This document shows, one piece after another, positions 1 through 7,747 of a stretch of DNA of 62,878 nt. The notes under the pieces are model-generated. The model was not told the origin of the DNA and did not search any database. It saw only the letters and a list, made by a program, of their open reading frames with translations. Location: the NCBI RefSeq assembly GCF_900107795.1, contig NZ_FNRL01000034.1:1-62878 (forward strand). The letters run 5' to 3'. Source of the DNA: Chitinophaga terrae (ex Kim and Jung 2007). GTDB taxonomy: Bacteria; Bacteroidota; Bacteroidia; Chitinophagales; Chitinophagaceae. A program made the position numbers and the translations under genes. Each line of letters starts with the position of its first letter. Position 1 is the stretch's first letter.

Positions 1-251
1 GGCGCTTTATCCAAACCCAGGTGGGACAACTTGCCCTCACAGGCCAACAGCCCCTCGCATAGCTCCCGCAGCCCGTTACAGTAACTGAACACCCCATACA
101 GAAGGCTTACCAAATGAACCCGCAAGGGTAAGCGCTTATAATAACGGTTTGATTGATGCTTTCTGTTTGCCGCATTGATTATAGCACTGGGTATTACATC
201 TAATATTTGAGATAATACCGGCTGTCCGGAAAAACTTTTATTTTCGCCCAT
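1..251 (-). CDS. IS4-type transposase with DUF4372 N-terminus, 5' part only
   Basis: The ATG is the complement of 249-251 and the frame is open to the window edge, giving 83 residues. They read like the DUF4372 head of Bacteroidota IS4-family transposases: an FSGQPVLSQIL start, then NRYYKRLP, LVSLLYGVFSYCNGLREL and GLLACEGKLSHLGLDKA. The catalytic DDE domain would lie to the left and cannot be seen. The family moves insertion sequences by cut and paste. A UUCG hairpin at 290-309 sits just outside the start. The element borders an AT-rich island, in line with repeated mobile-element insertion here. Family assignment is from pattern recognition of the N-terminus. Confidence 0.75.
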   Translation of the reverse strand, partial: MGENKSFSGQPVLSQILDVIPSAIINAANRKHQSNRYYKRLPLRVHLVSLLYGVFSYCNGLRELCEGLLACEGKLSHLGLDKA

Positions 252-289
252 GGTAATTTTAAGTGTGGTAACTCAAACTTACCAAATTG

Positions 290-315
290 GGCGGTTCTTC
301 GGAACTGCCTTTTTT
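290..315 (+). terminator. UUCG hairpin with T-run
   Basis: GGCGGTTC (290-297), TTCG loop (298-301) and GAACTGCC (302-309) form an 8-bp stem with one G-U pair, followed by six T. It is a good rho-independent terminator for plus-strand transcription. Lying just upstream of the transposase start, it may also shield the IS from read-through or sit at the IS end. Confidence 0.6.
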
Positions 316-451
316 CATCCTAAAACATTATTTTAGTCGGACAATAGTGATTTTTTTTATTTATTTTTAAGAAAAAGAACCCAAATCAACAGCCCTGTTA
401 AAATACCCAAAGAGCAATCTATTTCATCTCAGCTTTTATATTAAATGCACT

Positions 452-1690
452 ATGAAAAGAACTACTATTTTTTTTGTAACAACCCTGATTTTTTTCGGAT
501 ATATTTTATTCCAAAGTTGTAAAAAAAATAATACTGAAATCTCTTACAAGCCTAAAGGTTTACCGGCAGAAATAGAAGAAATCAAGAAAGAATTTACTGC
601 TCTAAATTATCAAGATAGGTTAGAATCAAAGTTAAATGATTCTGTAAATCAGGTTCTTTACCCCAATTGGAAGCTCGCGTTTCAAATAAGGCATGGTGAT
701 TCAGCAGTCTACACTTACATAAGGCTAAGACCTAACCTCTATATAAATGGTGCACCATTCAGCTACGTTTATAAAAATTCCAGCAGAGAATATCTTTTAG
801 TTGAGAAGAAGAAAGGTAAAACTGTTTACTATAAAGCGACGGCGATGGATGCAAGAGATCCAACAATACCAGGTTTCAAAGGGGACTTGTTGTTGGAAAA
901 TCTTCAAAACCATAAAACTAATGTACTACATTTTGGGGACGAAAAATATAAGAAAACGGCCCTTTCAAGAATTCAAGCTACAGATGATCCTAAATGCTAT
1001 TACTATTTCACTTGTAGTTGGGGAGGTGTTTGTAACGGAATAGTTACCATAGTTGGCACATATGGAGGTCCGTCAGTCTATAGTACCGTGACCTGTACTT
1101 ATCCAAACATTTCAGAGTGCCCCAGTACTAGTTGGTCAATTAATCATTCGACAACAACTGTTGATTGTGATGATCCACCCCCAATGGTACCCCAACCTCC
1201 GACACCTGACCCAACCGGCACCGTAGGAGGAGGGTACATTCCACCGATAGGTACATCTATTCCTGGAACAGGCTTCAGCGTAGACCCAATAAAAGGCCAT
1301 ATGTGCGGTATTATCAACTGGCTTAAAGTTGGAGATGCTTACGTGGCGAATTTATCTGGGGTTGGCATTATGTTTATGCATCCACAATATGGTATATATA
1401 ATTTTGAGATGAAAACACTTTGCATAACTATACCTGCATATTATATGACCAATCAACGTGGTGCGACAAATGCTTTCATTGCCAATTGGAATTGGACTGC
1501 GGATCAGGTGCTTGCCGAATTAAATGAGCATCCAACAGCGGTCCCCGTTGCTCAAACTCTCTTAAACAGATTTAAGTATTTACTAGTTCAGAATTTACAA
1601 AGTACAAATAGCGGTTCATCAATTAACTTTATGGGCCCCTGTATGAGTCCTGGAGTACCAACTACAAAGGCCCAATATGATTGCTACTAG
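452..1690 (+). CDS. lipoprotein of unknown function, 412 aa
   Basis: Residues 1-23 are a lipoprotein signal: a KR pair, a hydrophobic run and a lipobox FQSC, with Cys at about 23. A charged alpha-helical region follows, then a Cys/Tyr-rich stretch around residues 190-230 with several Cys that could form disulfides (CYYYFTCSWGGVC, TCTYPNISEC). Next come a Pro-rich linker (about 240-260) and a C-terminal domain that I do not recognise. It probably sits on the outer membrane or faces the periplasm. It starts 160 bp after the terminator and is followed 27 bp later by another unknown gene, so the two may be co-transcribed. Base composition is AT-rich, unlike the chromosomal genes from 6.4 kb on, which fits mobile-island cargo. 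Confidence 0.75.
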   Translation: MKRTTIFFVTTLIFFGYILFQSCKKNNTEISYKPKGLPAEIEEIKKEFTALNYQDRLESKLNDSVNQVLYPNWKLAFQIRHGDSAVYTYIRLRPNLYINGAPFSYVYKNSSREYLLVEKKKGKTVYYKATAMDARDPTIPGFKGDLLLENLQNHKTNVLHFGDEKYKKTALSRIQATDDPKCYYYFTCSWGGVCNGIVTIVGTYGGPSVYSTVTCTYPNISECPSTSWSINHSTTTVDCDDPPPMVPQPPTPDPTGTVGGGYIPPIGTSIPGTGFSVDPIKGHMCGIINWLKVGDAYVANLSGVGIMFMHPQYGIYNFEMKTLCITIPAYYMTNQRGATNAFIANWNWTADQVLAELNEHPTAVPVAQTLLNRFKYLLVQNLQSTNSGSSINFMGPCMSPGVPTTKAQYDCY

Positions 1691-1717
1691 GGATGTTATT
1701 AATTAATAATTACAAAA

Positions 1718-2383
1718 GTGATGAATAAAATGGAACAGGACGCAATATATTATCTCCTAAAGAAGGTTCACGAATTTTACCCAGTTGGAATGACTACTTT
1801 AGCCGAATATCCCGGGGAGAAAAAAATCATGGAAATAATTGAAAAGAAAATTAATGCAATGATTGCTGAAGAAGATACCTTGGGCTCTGCGCTCCGGGAA
1901 GCCATTAAGCTTTCAACTGGAGATTACCAACTTTTTGATCTTTCATCCCGACAGTTTCCGTGTTATTTGATTGGTATTTTTTATGAAGAAGATACTTCCG
2001 GAGATTTAAGCCGAAGAACATTCTTATTATTTACCATCTCCCTATTATGTAATTGTTACACTTATTTTATTCATGACTATTATAGGGTATTTGGACAAAT
2101 AACGTTTTCCCAACGAAGGAAGATGTATCCAATAGATTCTGTATCCCTTGTAAGCCATGCTAGTTTTGAAAAGATTAAACCTATTGTTGAAAGTGTTTCA
2201 ATGAAAATTGAAAATATTTTACCTACCTACAAATACGTTAGTCATCTTCAACTTTTTGGCTCTAAGGTTACTGGGGCTGCACCATATGGAAAATCAATAG
2301 ATGATAATCCAACACAATCATATTCGATCTACCATTTTCTTTTTGATAGTTATTTTGAAGAAAATCCGCATGTCGCACCTTAA
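1718..2383 (+). CDS. hypothetical protein, 221 aa, island cargo
   Basis: I do not recognise the family. The protein has no signal peptide. A charged helical N-terminus (about 1-60) is followed by a hydrophobic segment around 110-130 that could be buried core rather than a membrane helix (LLFTISLLCNCYTYFIHDYY). It starts 27 bp after the upstream lipoprotein and shares its AT-rich composition, so a paired function is plausible, for example a cytosolic partner of the lipoprotein. Nothing in the sequence proves it. An ATG two codons downstream (MNKMEQ) is an equally possible start. A large palindrome lies 137 bp past the stop and may end the transcript. Confidence 0.6.
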   Translation: MMNKMEQDAIYYLLKKVHEFYPVGMTTLAEYPGEKKIMEIIEKKINAMIAEEDTLGSALREAIKLSTGDYQLFDLSSRQFPCYLIGIFYEEDTSGDLSRRTFLLFTISLLCNCYTYFIHDYYRVFGQITFSQRRKMYPIDSVSLVSHASFEKIKPIVESVSMKIENILPTYKYVSHLQLFGSKVTGAAPYGKSIDDNPTQSYSIYHFLFDSYFEENPHVAP

Positions 2384-2520
2384 AATCAAGATTGGAACTA
2401 TCTATATCTTAAAAATGATTGCTATATACAACCCGCTAGATCTGTTATTCAAACAATTTACTGAGAGTTGTCCTTTCATAGGCTTTCCTTTTTAAATTAC
2501 AGTTGAATATCATTATTGTT

Positions 2521-2594
2521 CGGTAAAAAAAAGTTAATACAGCCGTAATCATGACCCGGTATGGGTTACGGCTGTATTAACTTTTTTTTTACCG
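2521..2594. repeat. large inverted repeat, about 28-bp arms
   Basis: The left arm 2521-2548 (CGGTAAAAAAAAGTTAATAC... ending in CAGCCGTAA) is matched by its reverse complement at 2566-2594, differing by one extra A/T in the homopolymer. The 17-base loop itself contains CCC...GGG. Outside the arms the match continues imperfectly (cattattgtt against aacaatg). With T-runs on both strands it can act as a bidirectional terminator between the cargo genes and the remnants to the right. Its length and near-perfection also fit a MITE-like or REP-like repeat. Confidence 0.7.
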
Positions 2595-2642
2595 GATAAC
2601 AATGCGTTTTTAATATTAAGCAAGCGTTTCAGTAATTTTCTC

Positions 2643-2950
2643 CTATTCAGTGTTATTTACTGTATGATTATAATGATTAGAAATAATGTTGGATCTATCT
2701 CCACAATTCTCGTAGAAGTTAATCGTATTATACTGTATTTTGTTATTAGTAAAATCCAGCAACCCTTGCTCTGTAACACCCAAAGCAGATGCGATTTCTT
2801 TAATCCTACTAACATCAATACTTTCAAGCTACTCTAGTAAAGACACTTCGTCTGTCGATATACCCAGGTAGTTCCTAATTCCATTTGACTAATGCTCGCA
2901 ATTGACGAATACCCTGAACACATCGACCAAAATGCTTTATAGATTAAGTT
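2643..2950 (-). pseudogene. decayed XRE-type helix-turn-helix regulator
   Basis: Minus-strand reading gives a frame ending at the TAG complementary to 2643-2645. It contains LGISTDEVSLLE, an in-frame stop, then LESIDVSRIKEIASALGVTE and further residues. This matches the back half of the XRE HTH plus the LGV-type helix of Cro/CI-like regulators. A sensible N-terminal continuation (SQMELG) lies in a different frame, so there is at least one nonsense codon and one frameshift. I read it as a dead element regulator. The domain call rests on short similarity only. Confidence 0.5.
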
Positions 2951-2953
2951 CTG

Positions 2954-3289
2954 TCATTGAACGCCTGGTTTCCTACTCTTCAGTTTATCAGCTTTAACTT
3001 TCTCACCTGCAAGAAGTTTTTCATATAGCGACATTGCTTGATGAATGTCAAATGTGTTTAAATTCTCAATATTATTGCAGCAAATCCCTGAAGCAGACAC
3101 GCTTTTATGGCTACCTTCTTTACCTTGTATAGCGTTGATGGTATAGGGTCGAAACAGCGGCTGCCCATTTATACTTAACAATGCAGGCGGTTGTGCAATT
3201 TTCTTACGTGAAGCCTTTTTTACCTGCTCCACATTCTTTTCAAGAACTTTTAATTCTTCGTCAATGGTTTTTCTTTCGGTGAAATTCAT
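2954..3289 (-). CDS. truncated P-loop ATPase-like mobile-element protein, 111 aa
   Basis: The N-terminal half has a coiled, Lys-rich start, then LFRPYTINAIQGKEGSHKS. That resembles the region before and including a Walker A (GKxGSHKS) of AAA-type ATPases on Bacteroidota mobile elements. After the P-loop the sequence changes abruptly (VSASGICCNNIENL) and the protein ends 50 residues later, far short of a working ATPase. An internal deletion or frameshift is the likely reason. It lies next to the decayed XRE gene on the same strand. I consider it a non-functional remnant, although the frame is open. Confidence 0.45.
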   Translation of the reverse strand: MNFTERKTIDEELKVLEKNVEQVKKASRKKIAQPPALLSINGQPLFRPYTINAIQGKEGSHKSVSASGICCNNIENLNTFDIHQAMSLYEKLLAGEKVKADKLKSRKPGVQ

Positions 3290-3536
3290 GGCTATGTTTA
3301 ATTACGAATAATGTAAAATACATTGATTCCAAATTCCAAATGTTAATTATCTGTAAACGCCCACTAATTTTTTGGAATCAGGCTATCATGTTTGTGTAAC
3401 AAATGCGTGTATGTATATATGTATATATAGCTATTGAAACACGCATACATTTATCGCGGGAGAAAGTCTGATTGGAGGGTGCGAATATACGCCATTGGAG
3501 ACGCTCCGACAACCCTTTTTACCAGCCAGCCGTTCA

Positions 3537-3573
3537 TTCGGTAAAAATCAACTGCATTTCGGTAAAAGTCAAC
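3537..3573. repeat. two direct repeats, 21-bp period
   Basis: TTCGGTAAAAATCAAC (3537-3552) recurs as TTCGGTAAAAGTCAAC (3558-3573) with one mismatch, 21 bp apart, which is two helical turns. The spacing would suit a protein-binding iteron or a transposon-end repeat. The surrounding 3290-3565 has no gene; it also holds an alternating TA tract near 3410-3430. Confidence 0.5.
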
Positions 3574-4000
3574 ACCCTCAAATTTAAGGAAATTTGCCAA
3601 TTCGCGTATTTTCCGATTATACCTTAATGCTATCCCAATCCTCCCTCAAATATTTGCTGACAACCGATATAAAAAATGGTCTACGCAGCAGCTCGGCCAG
3701 CAGCTCAAAAAAACGGAGCTGCATCTTTATGAACTAGGAAAACGTATTGCTTTCATCAATCACATAGAGCCGAAAAACCTATTACAAAAATTCAAGCGGC
3801 AGCTCCTTATTTGCCAGATTGGTTACTACTTCGCTCTTTATGAACATCTATACGACATTTATATGGAAAAGGAGAAACTACAACTTATCAAGGATCGCCC
3901 AGGCATGAAAGTACTATTTGATAAGGGTATCGTAAAAGACATTCAAGACGTTATTACCCTTCGTCAAAAAGCGAAAAATAGACCCTCTAATCCTCCATGA
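3566..4000 (+). pseudogene. 5'-truncated open frame, hypothetical
   Basis: A plus-strand frame is open from just after a stop at 3563-3565 to the TGA at 3998-4000. It lacks an ATG until about 3870. The translation is protein-like and charged (KKWSTQQLGQQLKK, HLYELGKRIAF, LICQIGYYFALYEHLYDIY), giving roughly 120 plausible residues that end in RPSNPP. I do not recognise the family. The most likely explanation is a gene that has lost its 5' end in the same decay that hit its neighbours; a non-ATG start is the alternative. The next 210 bases to 4212 show no gene. Confidence 0.4.
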
Positions 4001-4212
4001 GTAACTAAAAAGGCAATTAATTTTTTCAAGGATTTATTAAACGTTTTCTAAATTTTTAAAAGTTGTGGCACATAGATACATCTTGCTTTGTCCTGAACGA
4101 TTGCACAATTGTCGTAAGACTTGAAAGGGCAACAAAACAATGCACTATCCTTAGTAATTTCGTTATATCCCTCGTAGCACTTGGTATTGTGAAGCATGAA
4201 CAAGTGTGTGTT

Positions 4213-4365
4213 ATGGACAAAAAAATGAAGCCGGAAACCGCAGTTAAGATACTCGGCGAACAGGGCATTACTGTATCTGTTGAAGAAGCCGCAGCCATCC
4301 TCGACATTATCTATCTATTTGCTGAAATTACAATCACTGAAATTTTAAGTCATGAAGAAAGCTGA
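4213..4365 (+). CDS. small conserved recombinase-associated protein, 50 aa
   Basis: An upstream start at 4063 in the same frame gives a low-complexity, unconvincing leader, so I chose the ATG at 4213 (MDKKMKPETAVKIL); the ATG at 4225 is also possible. The acidic, helical protein (VSVEEAAAILDIIYLFAEI) resembles tiny proteins often found before serine recombinases on Bacteroidota elements. No function is known to me. Its last 14 bases overlap the next gene, which implies translational coupling with the recombinases. Confidence 0.6.
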   Translation: MDKKMKPETAVKILGEQGITVSVEEAAAILDIIYLFAEITITEILSHEES

Positions 4366-4786
4366 TTTATATCTGCGGGTAGCAGCCCGTGAGATTTCCG
4401 CCCAACAATTTAGTATTGCACAACAAGAAAAAGTACTTTCTCAATACTGTGCTACCCACCAGTTAGAAATACGGGAAAAAATATTTGACTATGGCTCCGC
4501 CCGTAACTTTGAAAGAAGCGGATGGTCAGAATACTACAAACGCCTTCATTCTACTGCTGCCAAACCGGATTTAATACTTTTTACATCGTGGGATAGGTTC
4601 AGTAGAAACTTTGTGGAATTGCAAAATGTCAGAGCTAATCTAAACAGAATGGGGATTACCGTTATGCCAATTGATGCTCTGGAATCCTTTGCCGACGCAT
4701 GGAAAATATACGACCCTCAAAACGACAATTACGCACGAACAGTCATTGCTAATCAATTTTTTTTAAAAGTAACCATATGCAAGTAG
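4352..4786 (+). CDS. resolvase-domain protein lacking the catalytic serine, 144 aa
   Basis: This is a stand-alone N-terminal resolvase domain parallel to the next gene: MKKADLYLRVAAREI aligns with MQVADLYIRVSTDDQ, and LILFTSWDRFSRN with LVLFTKWDRFSRN. The nucleophilic serine at residue 11 is alanine here, so strand cleavage is not expected. The arginines and SRN motif are kept, so the fold and dimerisation surface may remain. It overlaps the small upstream gene by 14 bases and the active recombinase by 10, so the three form one tight transcription unit. It may be a regulatory partner or simply a degenerating duplicate. The C-terminus (FFLKVTICK) looks arbitrary, so truncation of a once longer recombinase is possible. 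Confidence 0.75.
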   Translation: MKKADLYLRVAAREISAQQFSIAQQEKVLSQYCATHQLEIREKIFDYGSARNFERSGWSEYYKRLHSTAAKPDLILFTSWDRFSRNFVELQNVRANLNRMGITVMPIDALESFADAWKIYDPQNDNYARTVIANQFFLKVTICK

Positions 4787-6354
4787 CAGATTTATACATC
4801 AGAGTGAGTACAGACGACCAACGGGACAAAGGCTTCTCCCAACGAAGCCAAGAGGAAGTGCTGCGTAGATACTGCGATCACAATTTTATTCAAATACGCC
4901 AAGTTATTTTTGAGGATCACAGTGCCAAAACGTTCAATCGGCCACAGTGGAATAAGCTACTGTTTGATTGGCGGAAAAAGAAAAATCAGGTTGATCTTGT
5001 GCTTTTCACCAAATGGGACAGGTTTTCCCGTAATGCTGGAGATGCCTATCAAATGATTAGTACCATTCGCAAACTCGGGGTGGAACCGCAGGCTATCGAA
5101 CAGCCGCTGGACATGACAATTCCCGAAAGCAAAATCATGATGGCTGTGTACTTGTCCACGCCCGAAGTCGAAAATGACAGGAGGGCGCTTAATGTTTTTT
5201 ATGGAATGCGCCGCGCTCGAAAAGAAGGCCGCTGGATGGGTACAGCTCCAATCGGTTATCAAAACAAGACCGACGAAAGCGGCAAGATTAAATATATCTG
5301 CCCCAAACAACCGGAGGCAGATATTATGCGTTGGGTTTTTGAAGAAATTGCCTCCAACCGCTTCAATACAGAGCAGATCCTACAGATGGCCCGCAAACGT
5401 GGTTTAAAATGCAGCAAGAATAATTTTTGGGTAGCTATCCGCAATCCGATCTATTGTGGTAAAATTCATGTTCCTAAGTTCAAGGACGAGGAAAGTATCT
5501 TTGTACAGGGGAAACATCAGCCGATCATCTCTTCGACCTTGTTTTATCTAGTACAGGAGATTCTCGATGGAAGGCGTAAAGAGCAGCGCACAAAGATGGT
5601 CGTTGACAGCAAACTGCCGTTACGAGGTTTTTTAGTTTGCCCCCGTTGCGGCAGGGTGTTAACCGGTAGCGCGTCGAAGGGCAAATACAAGCATTATCAC
5701 TATTACCATTGCATAACTTCATGCGGATGTCGCTTTCCCGCAGAGAGAGCAAATCAGCTTTTTTCAAAAGAGCTTCGCAAGTTTGTGCCACAGTCTCCAT
5801 TCCGTGATATTTTCCGGCCTGCCCTTGAATACTATTTTAAGGCCCAAACCAAAAGCATCAATGACGAACGGGACAGCTTACTATCACAAATAGATACCTA
5901 TACAGACCTGATAAGGGAAGCAAGGAAATGCCTGTTCCAACACAAAATCACTGACGAAGATTTTAGGCAAAGTAAAGAAGAGTATGAAAAAGCCATTTCA
6001 AAGCTAGAGGATCGTTTGGCCGAGATTCCGAAGAAAAACTATAATATCGAGGGCATTCTTGAAAAAGGTATGCGAAACCTTTCTCAGCTAGATACTTTAT
6101 ATGAAAGTGGTGGAGTAGAAACACAGCGACAGATCATAAGTTCGATATACCCCGATAAACTGGTATTTACTGGTGACGCATATCGAACTCCGAGAGTAAA
6201 TTATGCGGTTCAGCTAATATACAGCATGGATAAGGCTTTGGCAGAAAAAGAAAATGGGACAAGCCTATCAGTTTTAGACTTGTCCCATAAGGTGATCCCG
6301 CTGGGACTCGAACCCAGGGCCCATACATTAAAAGTGTATTGCTCTACCAACTGA
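4777..6354 (+). CDS. large serine recombinase, 525 aa
   Basis: Site-specific recombinase that would integrate or excise the surrounding element. The N-terminal resolvase domain (about 1-150) has the nucleophile Ser11 in YIRVSTDDQ and the WDRFSRN motif. The recombinase domain (about 160-260) includes RRARKEGRWMGTAPIGY. A zinc ribbon with CPRCG and later Cys residues spans about 285-320, and a coiled-coil region about 350-430. It overlaps the upstream dead paralogue by 10 bases. The last 20 or so residues (IPLGLEPRAHTLKVYCSTN) are the antisense of a tRNA-Lys gene and the stop lies inside that tRNA, so the original C-terminus was probably replaced on integration. The core enzyme looks complete. 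Confidence 0.9.
   Translation: MQVADLYIRVSTDDQRDKGFSQRSQEEVLRRYCDHNFIQIRQVIFEDHSAKTFNRPQWNKLLFDWRKKKNQVDLVLFTKWDRFSRNAGDAYQMISTIRKLGVEPQAIEQPLDMTIPESKIMMAVYLSTPEVENDRRALNVFYGMRRARKEGRWMGTAPIGYQNKTDESGKIKYICPKQPEADIMRWVFEEIASNRFNTEQILQMARKRGLKCSKNNFWVAIRNPIYCGKIHVPKFKDEESIFVQGKHQPIISSTLFYLVQEILDGRRKEQRTKMVVDSKLPLRGFLVCPRCGRVLTGSASKGKYKHYHYYHCITSCGCRFPAERANQLFSKELRKFVPQSPFRDIFRPALEYYFKAQTKSINDERDSLLSQIDTYTDLIREARKCLFQHKITDEDFRQSKEEYEKAISKLEDRLAEIPKKNYNIEGILEKGMRNLSQLDTLYESGGVETQRQIISSIYPDKLVFTGDAYRTPRVNYAVQLIYSMDKALAEKENGTSLSVLDLSHKVIPLGLEPRAHTLKVYCSTN
6254..6288 (-). terminator. tRNA-Lys terminator hairpin
   Basis: ATGGGACAAG (6254-6263) and CTTGTCCCAT (6279-6288) form a perfect 10-bp stem. 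On the minus strand it is followed by TTTTCTTTTTC, so it can end tRNA-Lys transcription. It lies inside the C-terminal codons of the recombinase frame, which suggests that this frame extends past its ancestral end. Confidence 0.65.
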
Positions 6355-6365
6355 GCTACGGAATC
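6293..6365 (-). tRNA. tRNA-Lys (anticodon UUU)
   Basis: On the minus strand the acceptor stem GATTCCG/CGGGATC (one G-T pair), D stem GCTC/GAGC, anticodon stem ATACA/TGTAT with loop CTTTTAA, and T stem CTGGG/CCCAG with TTCGAGT all fold properly. The anticodon TTT assigns lysine. The CCA end is not encoded (CCT follows the discriminator A). The 3' half overlaps the recombinase frame, which fits use of this tRNA as an integration site. Confidence 0.95.
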
Positions 6366-6481
6366 ATTCCCCTGAAGGGAGCGCAAAGGTAATCAATTAT
6401 TTATTCCTTCCAAATTTTTACAGTAAAAAATTTTTATAACAGAAACGACTACACGCCTTTTTATTCTGTATTTTTATTCCT

Positions 6482-7048
6482 ATGGAAGCACCTATCGTAA
6501 CCTTTACCACGGCGGCAGATTGGGAAAAATGGCTCGCCAAACATCATACCCAGCCAGAAGGCGTATGGCTGCGTATCTATAAAAAGGCAAGCGGAAAACT
6601 TAGCGTCGATTACCAGCAAGCACTGGACGAAGCCCTCTGCTATGGCTGGATAGATGGGATAAAAAAATCCTATGATGAGGAATCTTTTATACAGAAATTC
6701 ACGCCCCGCCGGCCTAAAAGCCTCTGGTCAGAAAAAAATACACAACGAATAGAACGACTGACCACCGCAGGTAAAATGAAACCTGCCGGTATTAGGGAAG
6801 TGGAAGCAGCAAAAGCAGATGGACGCTGGGAAAAAGCCTATGCTTCCGGATCTGATGCCCAGGTACCGGAAGATTTCTTAGCCGCATTAAAGAAGAACAA
6901 AAAGGCGAAAGCTTTTTACGAGACCCTCAATAAGCAGAATCAATATGCCATCTATCACCGGCTGCACACCGCCTCCAAACCTGAAACCAGGGCAAAGCGA
7001 CTGGCCGCCATCATCGAGAAACTGGAGAAACAGGAGAAATTCCATTAA
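6482..7048 (+). CDS. YdeI/OmpD-associated family protein, 188 aa
   Basis: The N-terminal half matches the YdeI/OmpD-associated family: FTTAADWEKWLAKHH, EGVWLRIYKK, LDEALCYGWIDG, FTPRRPKSLWSEKN. The C-terminal part (about 130-188) is the usual Lys-rich helical region. The length is normal for the family. Proteins of this group are cytosolic and poorly understood; bacteriocin tolerance has been suggested for some. It is the first chromosomal gene after the tRNA, about 115 bp away, and has its own convergent terminator at the 3' end. Confidence 0.85.
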   Translation: MEAPIVTFTTAADWEKWLAKHHTQPEGVWLRIYKKASGKLSVDYQQALDEALCYGWIDGIKKSYDEESFIQKFTPRRPKSLWSEKNTQRIERLTTAGKMKPAGIREVEAAKADGRWEKAYASGSDAQVPEDFLAALKKNKKAKAFYETLNKQNQYAIYHRLHTASKPETRAKRLAAIIEKLEKQEKFH

Positions 7049-7053
7049 ACAGG

Positions 7054-7085
7054 AAAGCCACCTGTAAACTTATACAGATGGCTTT
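7054..7085. terminator. convergent terminator hairpin
   Basis: AAAGCCACCTGT (7054-7065) pairs with ACAGATGGCTTT (7074-7085) with one internal mismatch. A and T runs on both sides make it usable by both the YdeI-type gene and the convergent small membrane gene. Confidence 0.6.
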
Positions 7086-7103
7086 GATTAAAAAATTTTA
7101 GGA

Positions 7104-7301
7104 TCAACCCATCGCGTTGCTGTAGATCTGTTTTGCGTCGTTTTTAGACTTGCGCATATATTTCCGGATGGTACCCTGCGCATCCTTTGCCGCTTCTGCG
7201 CCTTCTTCCATTAAACGTTGACCTGTACGGCTCCTGCGAAAATACATTATCATGGAGGCAGCGGCTCCTACTGCTGCGGCAGCGATCAGTAACTTTTTCA
7301 T
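7104..7301 (-). CDS. YtxH-like small membrane protein, 65 aa
   Basis: Start taken at the ATG complementary to 7299-7301 (MKKLLIAAAAVGAAAS); the frame extends three codons further to a TTG. One N-terminal hydrophobic helix (about 3-20) is followed by RRSRTGQRLMEEG and a charged helical tail (AEAAKDAQGTIRKYMRKSKNDAK). This is typical of YtxH/general-stress-type single-pass proteins. The exact function is unknown. It lies downstream of the yccF-like gene on the same strand. Confidence 0.65.
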   Translation of the reverse strand: MKKLLIAAAAVGAAASMIMYFRRSRTGQRLMEEGAEAAKDAQGTIRKYMRKSKNDAKQIYSNAMG

Positions 7302-7378
7302 ATTCCACAATTTTGGTACGCCTTCCTAAAATCCAATAGTCATGCCAACGGGAGCACCCTCTGCCAATCCCGCACTCC

Positions 7379-7747
7379 CTAATACACCTCCTTCCCGAAT
7401 GGCGTAAACGCCAATGATACCAGCTTAAAATGCTGAACGGCAAAAGGAATTCCGATAATCGTAAGACACAGGATCACCCCAAAGAACAGGTGCGTTAATG
7501 CAATACCGATCCCCGCGCTCAAAGCCCAAATGATATTCAGGATGGCAGAAAAACAGCCCGCACTGGAAGGCATATTCCGGATCTCGCGGCCAAAAGGTAG
7601 CAATATGAAGAGGGCAATCTTGAAACACTGCAGACCAAATGGTATCCCTATAACAGTTAAACACAAAAGGAACCCCGCAAGCATATATTGAATAAATGAA
7701 ATGAACCCTCCAAAGATCAACCAGATAATATTTCCTATAAAATTCAT
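7379..7747 (-). CDS. YccF-domain inner-membrane protein, 122 aa
   Basis: Two copies of the YccF signature are present: FGGFISFIQYMLAGFLLCLTVIGIPFGLQ near the start and HLFFGVILCLTIIGIPFAVQ near the end. Each is followed by a LPFGRE or TPFGKE type motif. The protein has about four membrane segments and the normal family length. The family is widespread but its role is unknown. It is followed by the YtxH-like gene 77 bp downstream, so they may be co-transcribed. Confidence 0.85.
   Translation of the reverse strand: MNFIGNIIWLIFGGFISFIQYMLAGFLLCLTVIGIPFGLQCFKIALFILLPFGREIRNMPSSAGCFSAILNIIWALSAGIGIALTHLFFGVILCLTIIGIPFAVQHFKLVSLAFTPFGKEVY

Noticed and set aside
4036..4051. LacI-like half-site ATTAAACGTTTTCT in the mobile island
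   Set aside because: Only one half matches, there is no promoter and it is far from the sugar locus; probably chance in AT-rich sequence.
6298..6354. IPLGLEPRAHTLKVYCSTN as a genuine recombinase tail
   Set aside because: It is the antisense translation of tRNA-Lys, a well-known artefact string; I treat it as acquired read-through, not a conserved domain.
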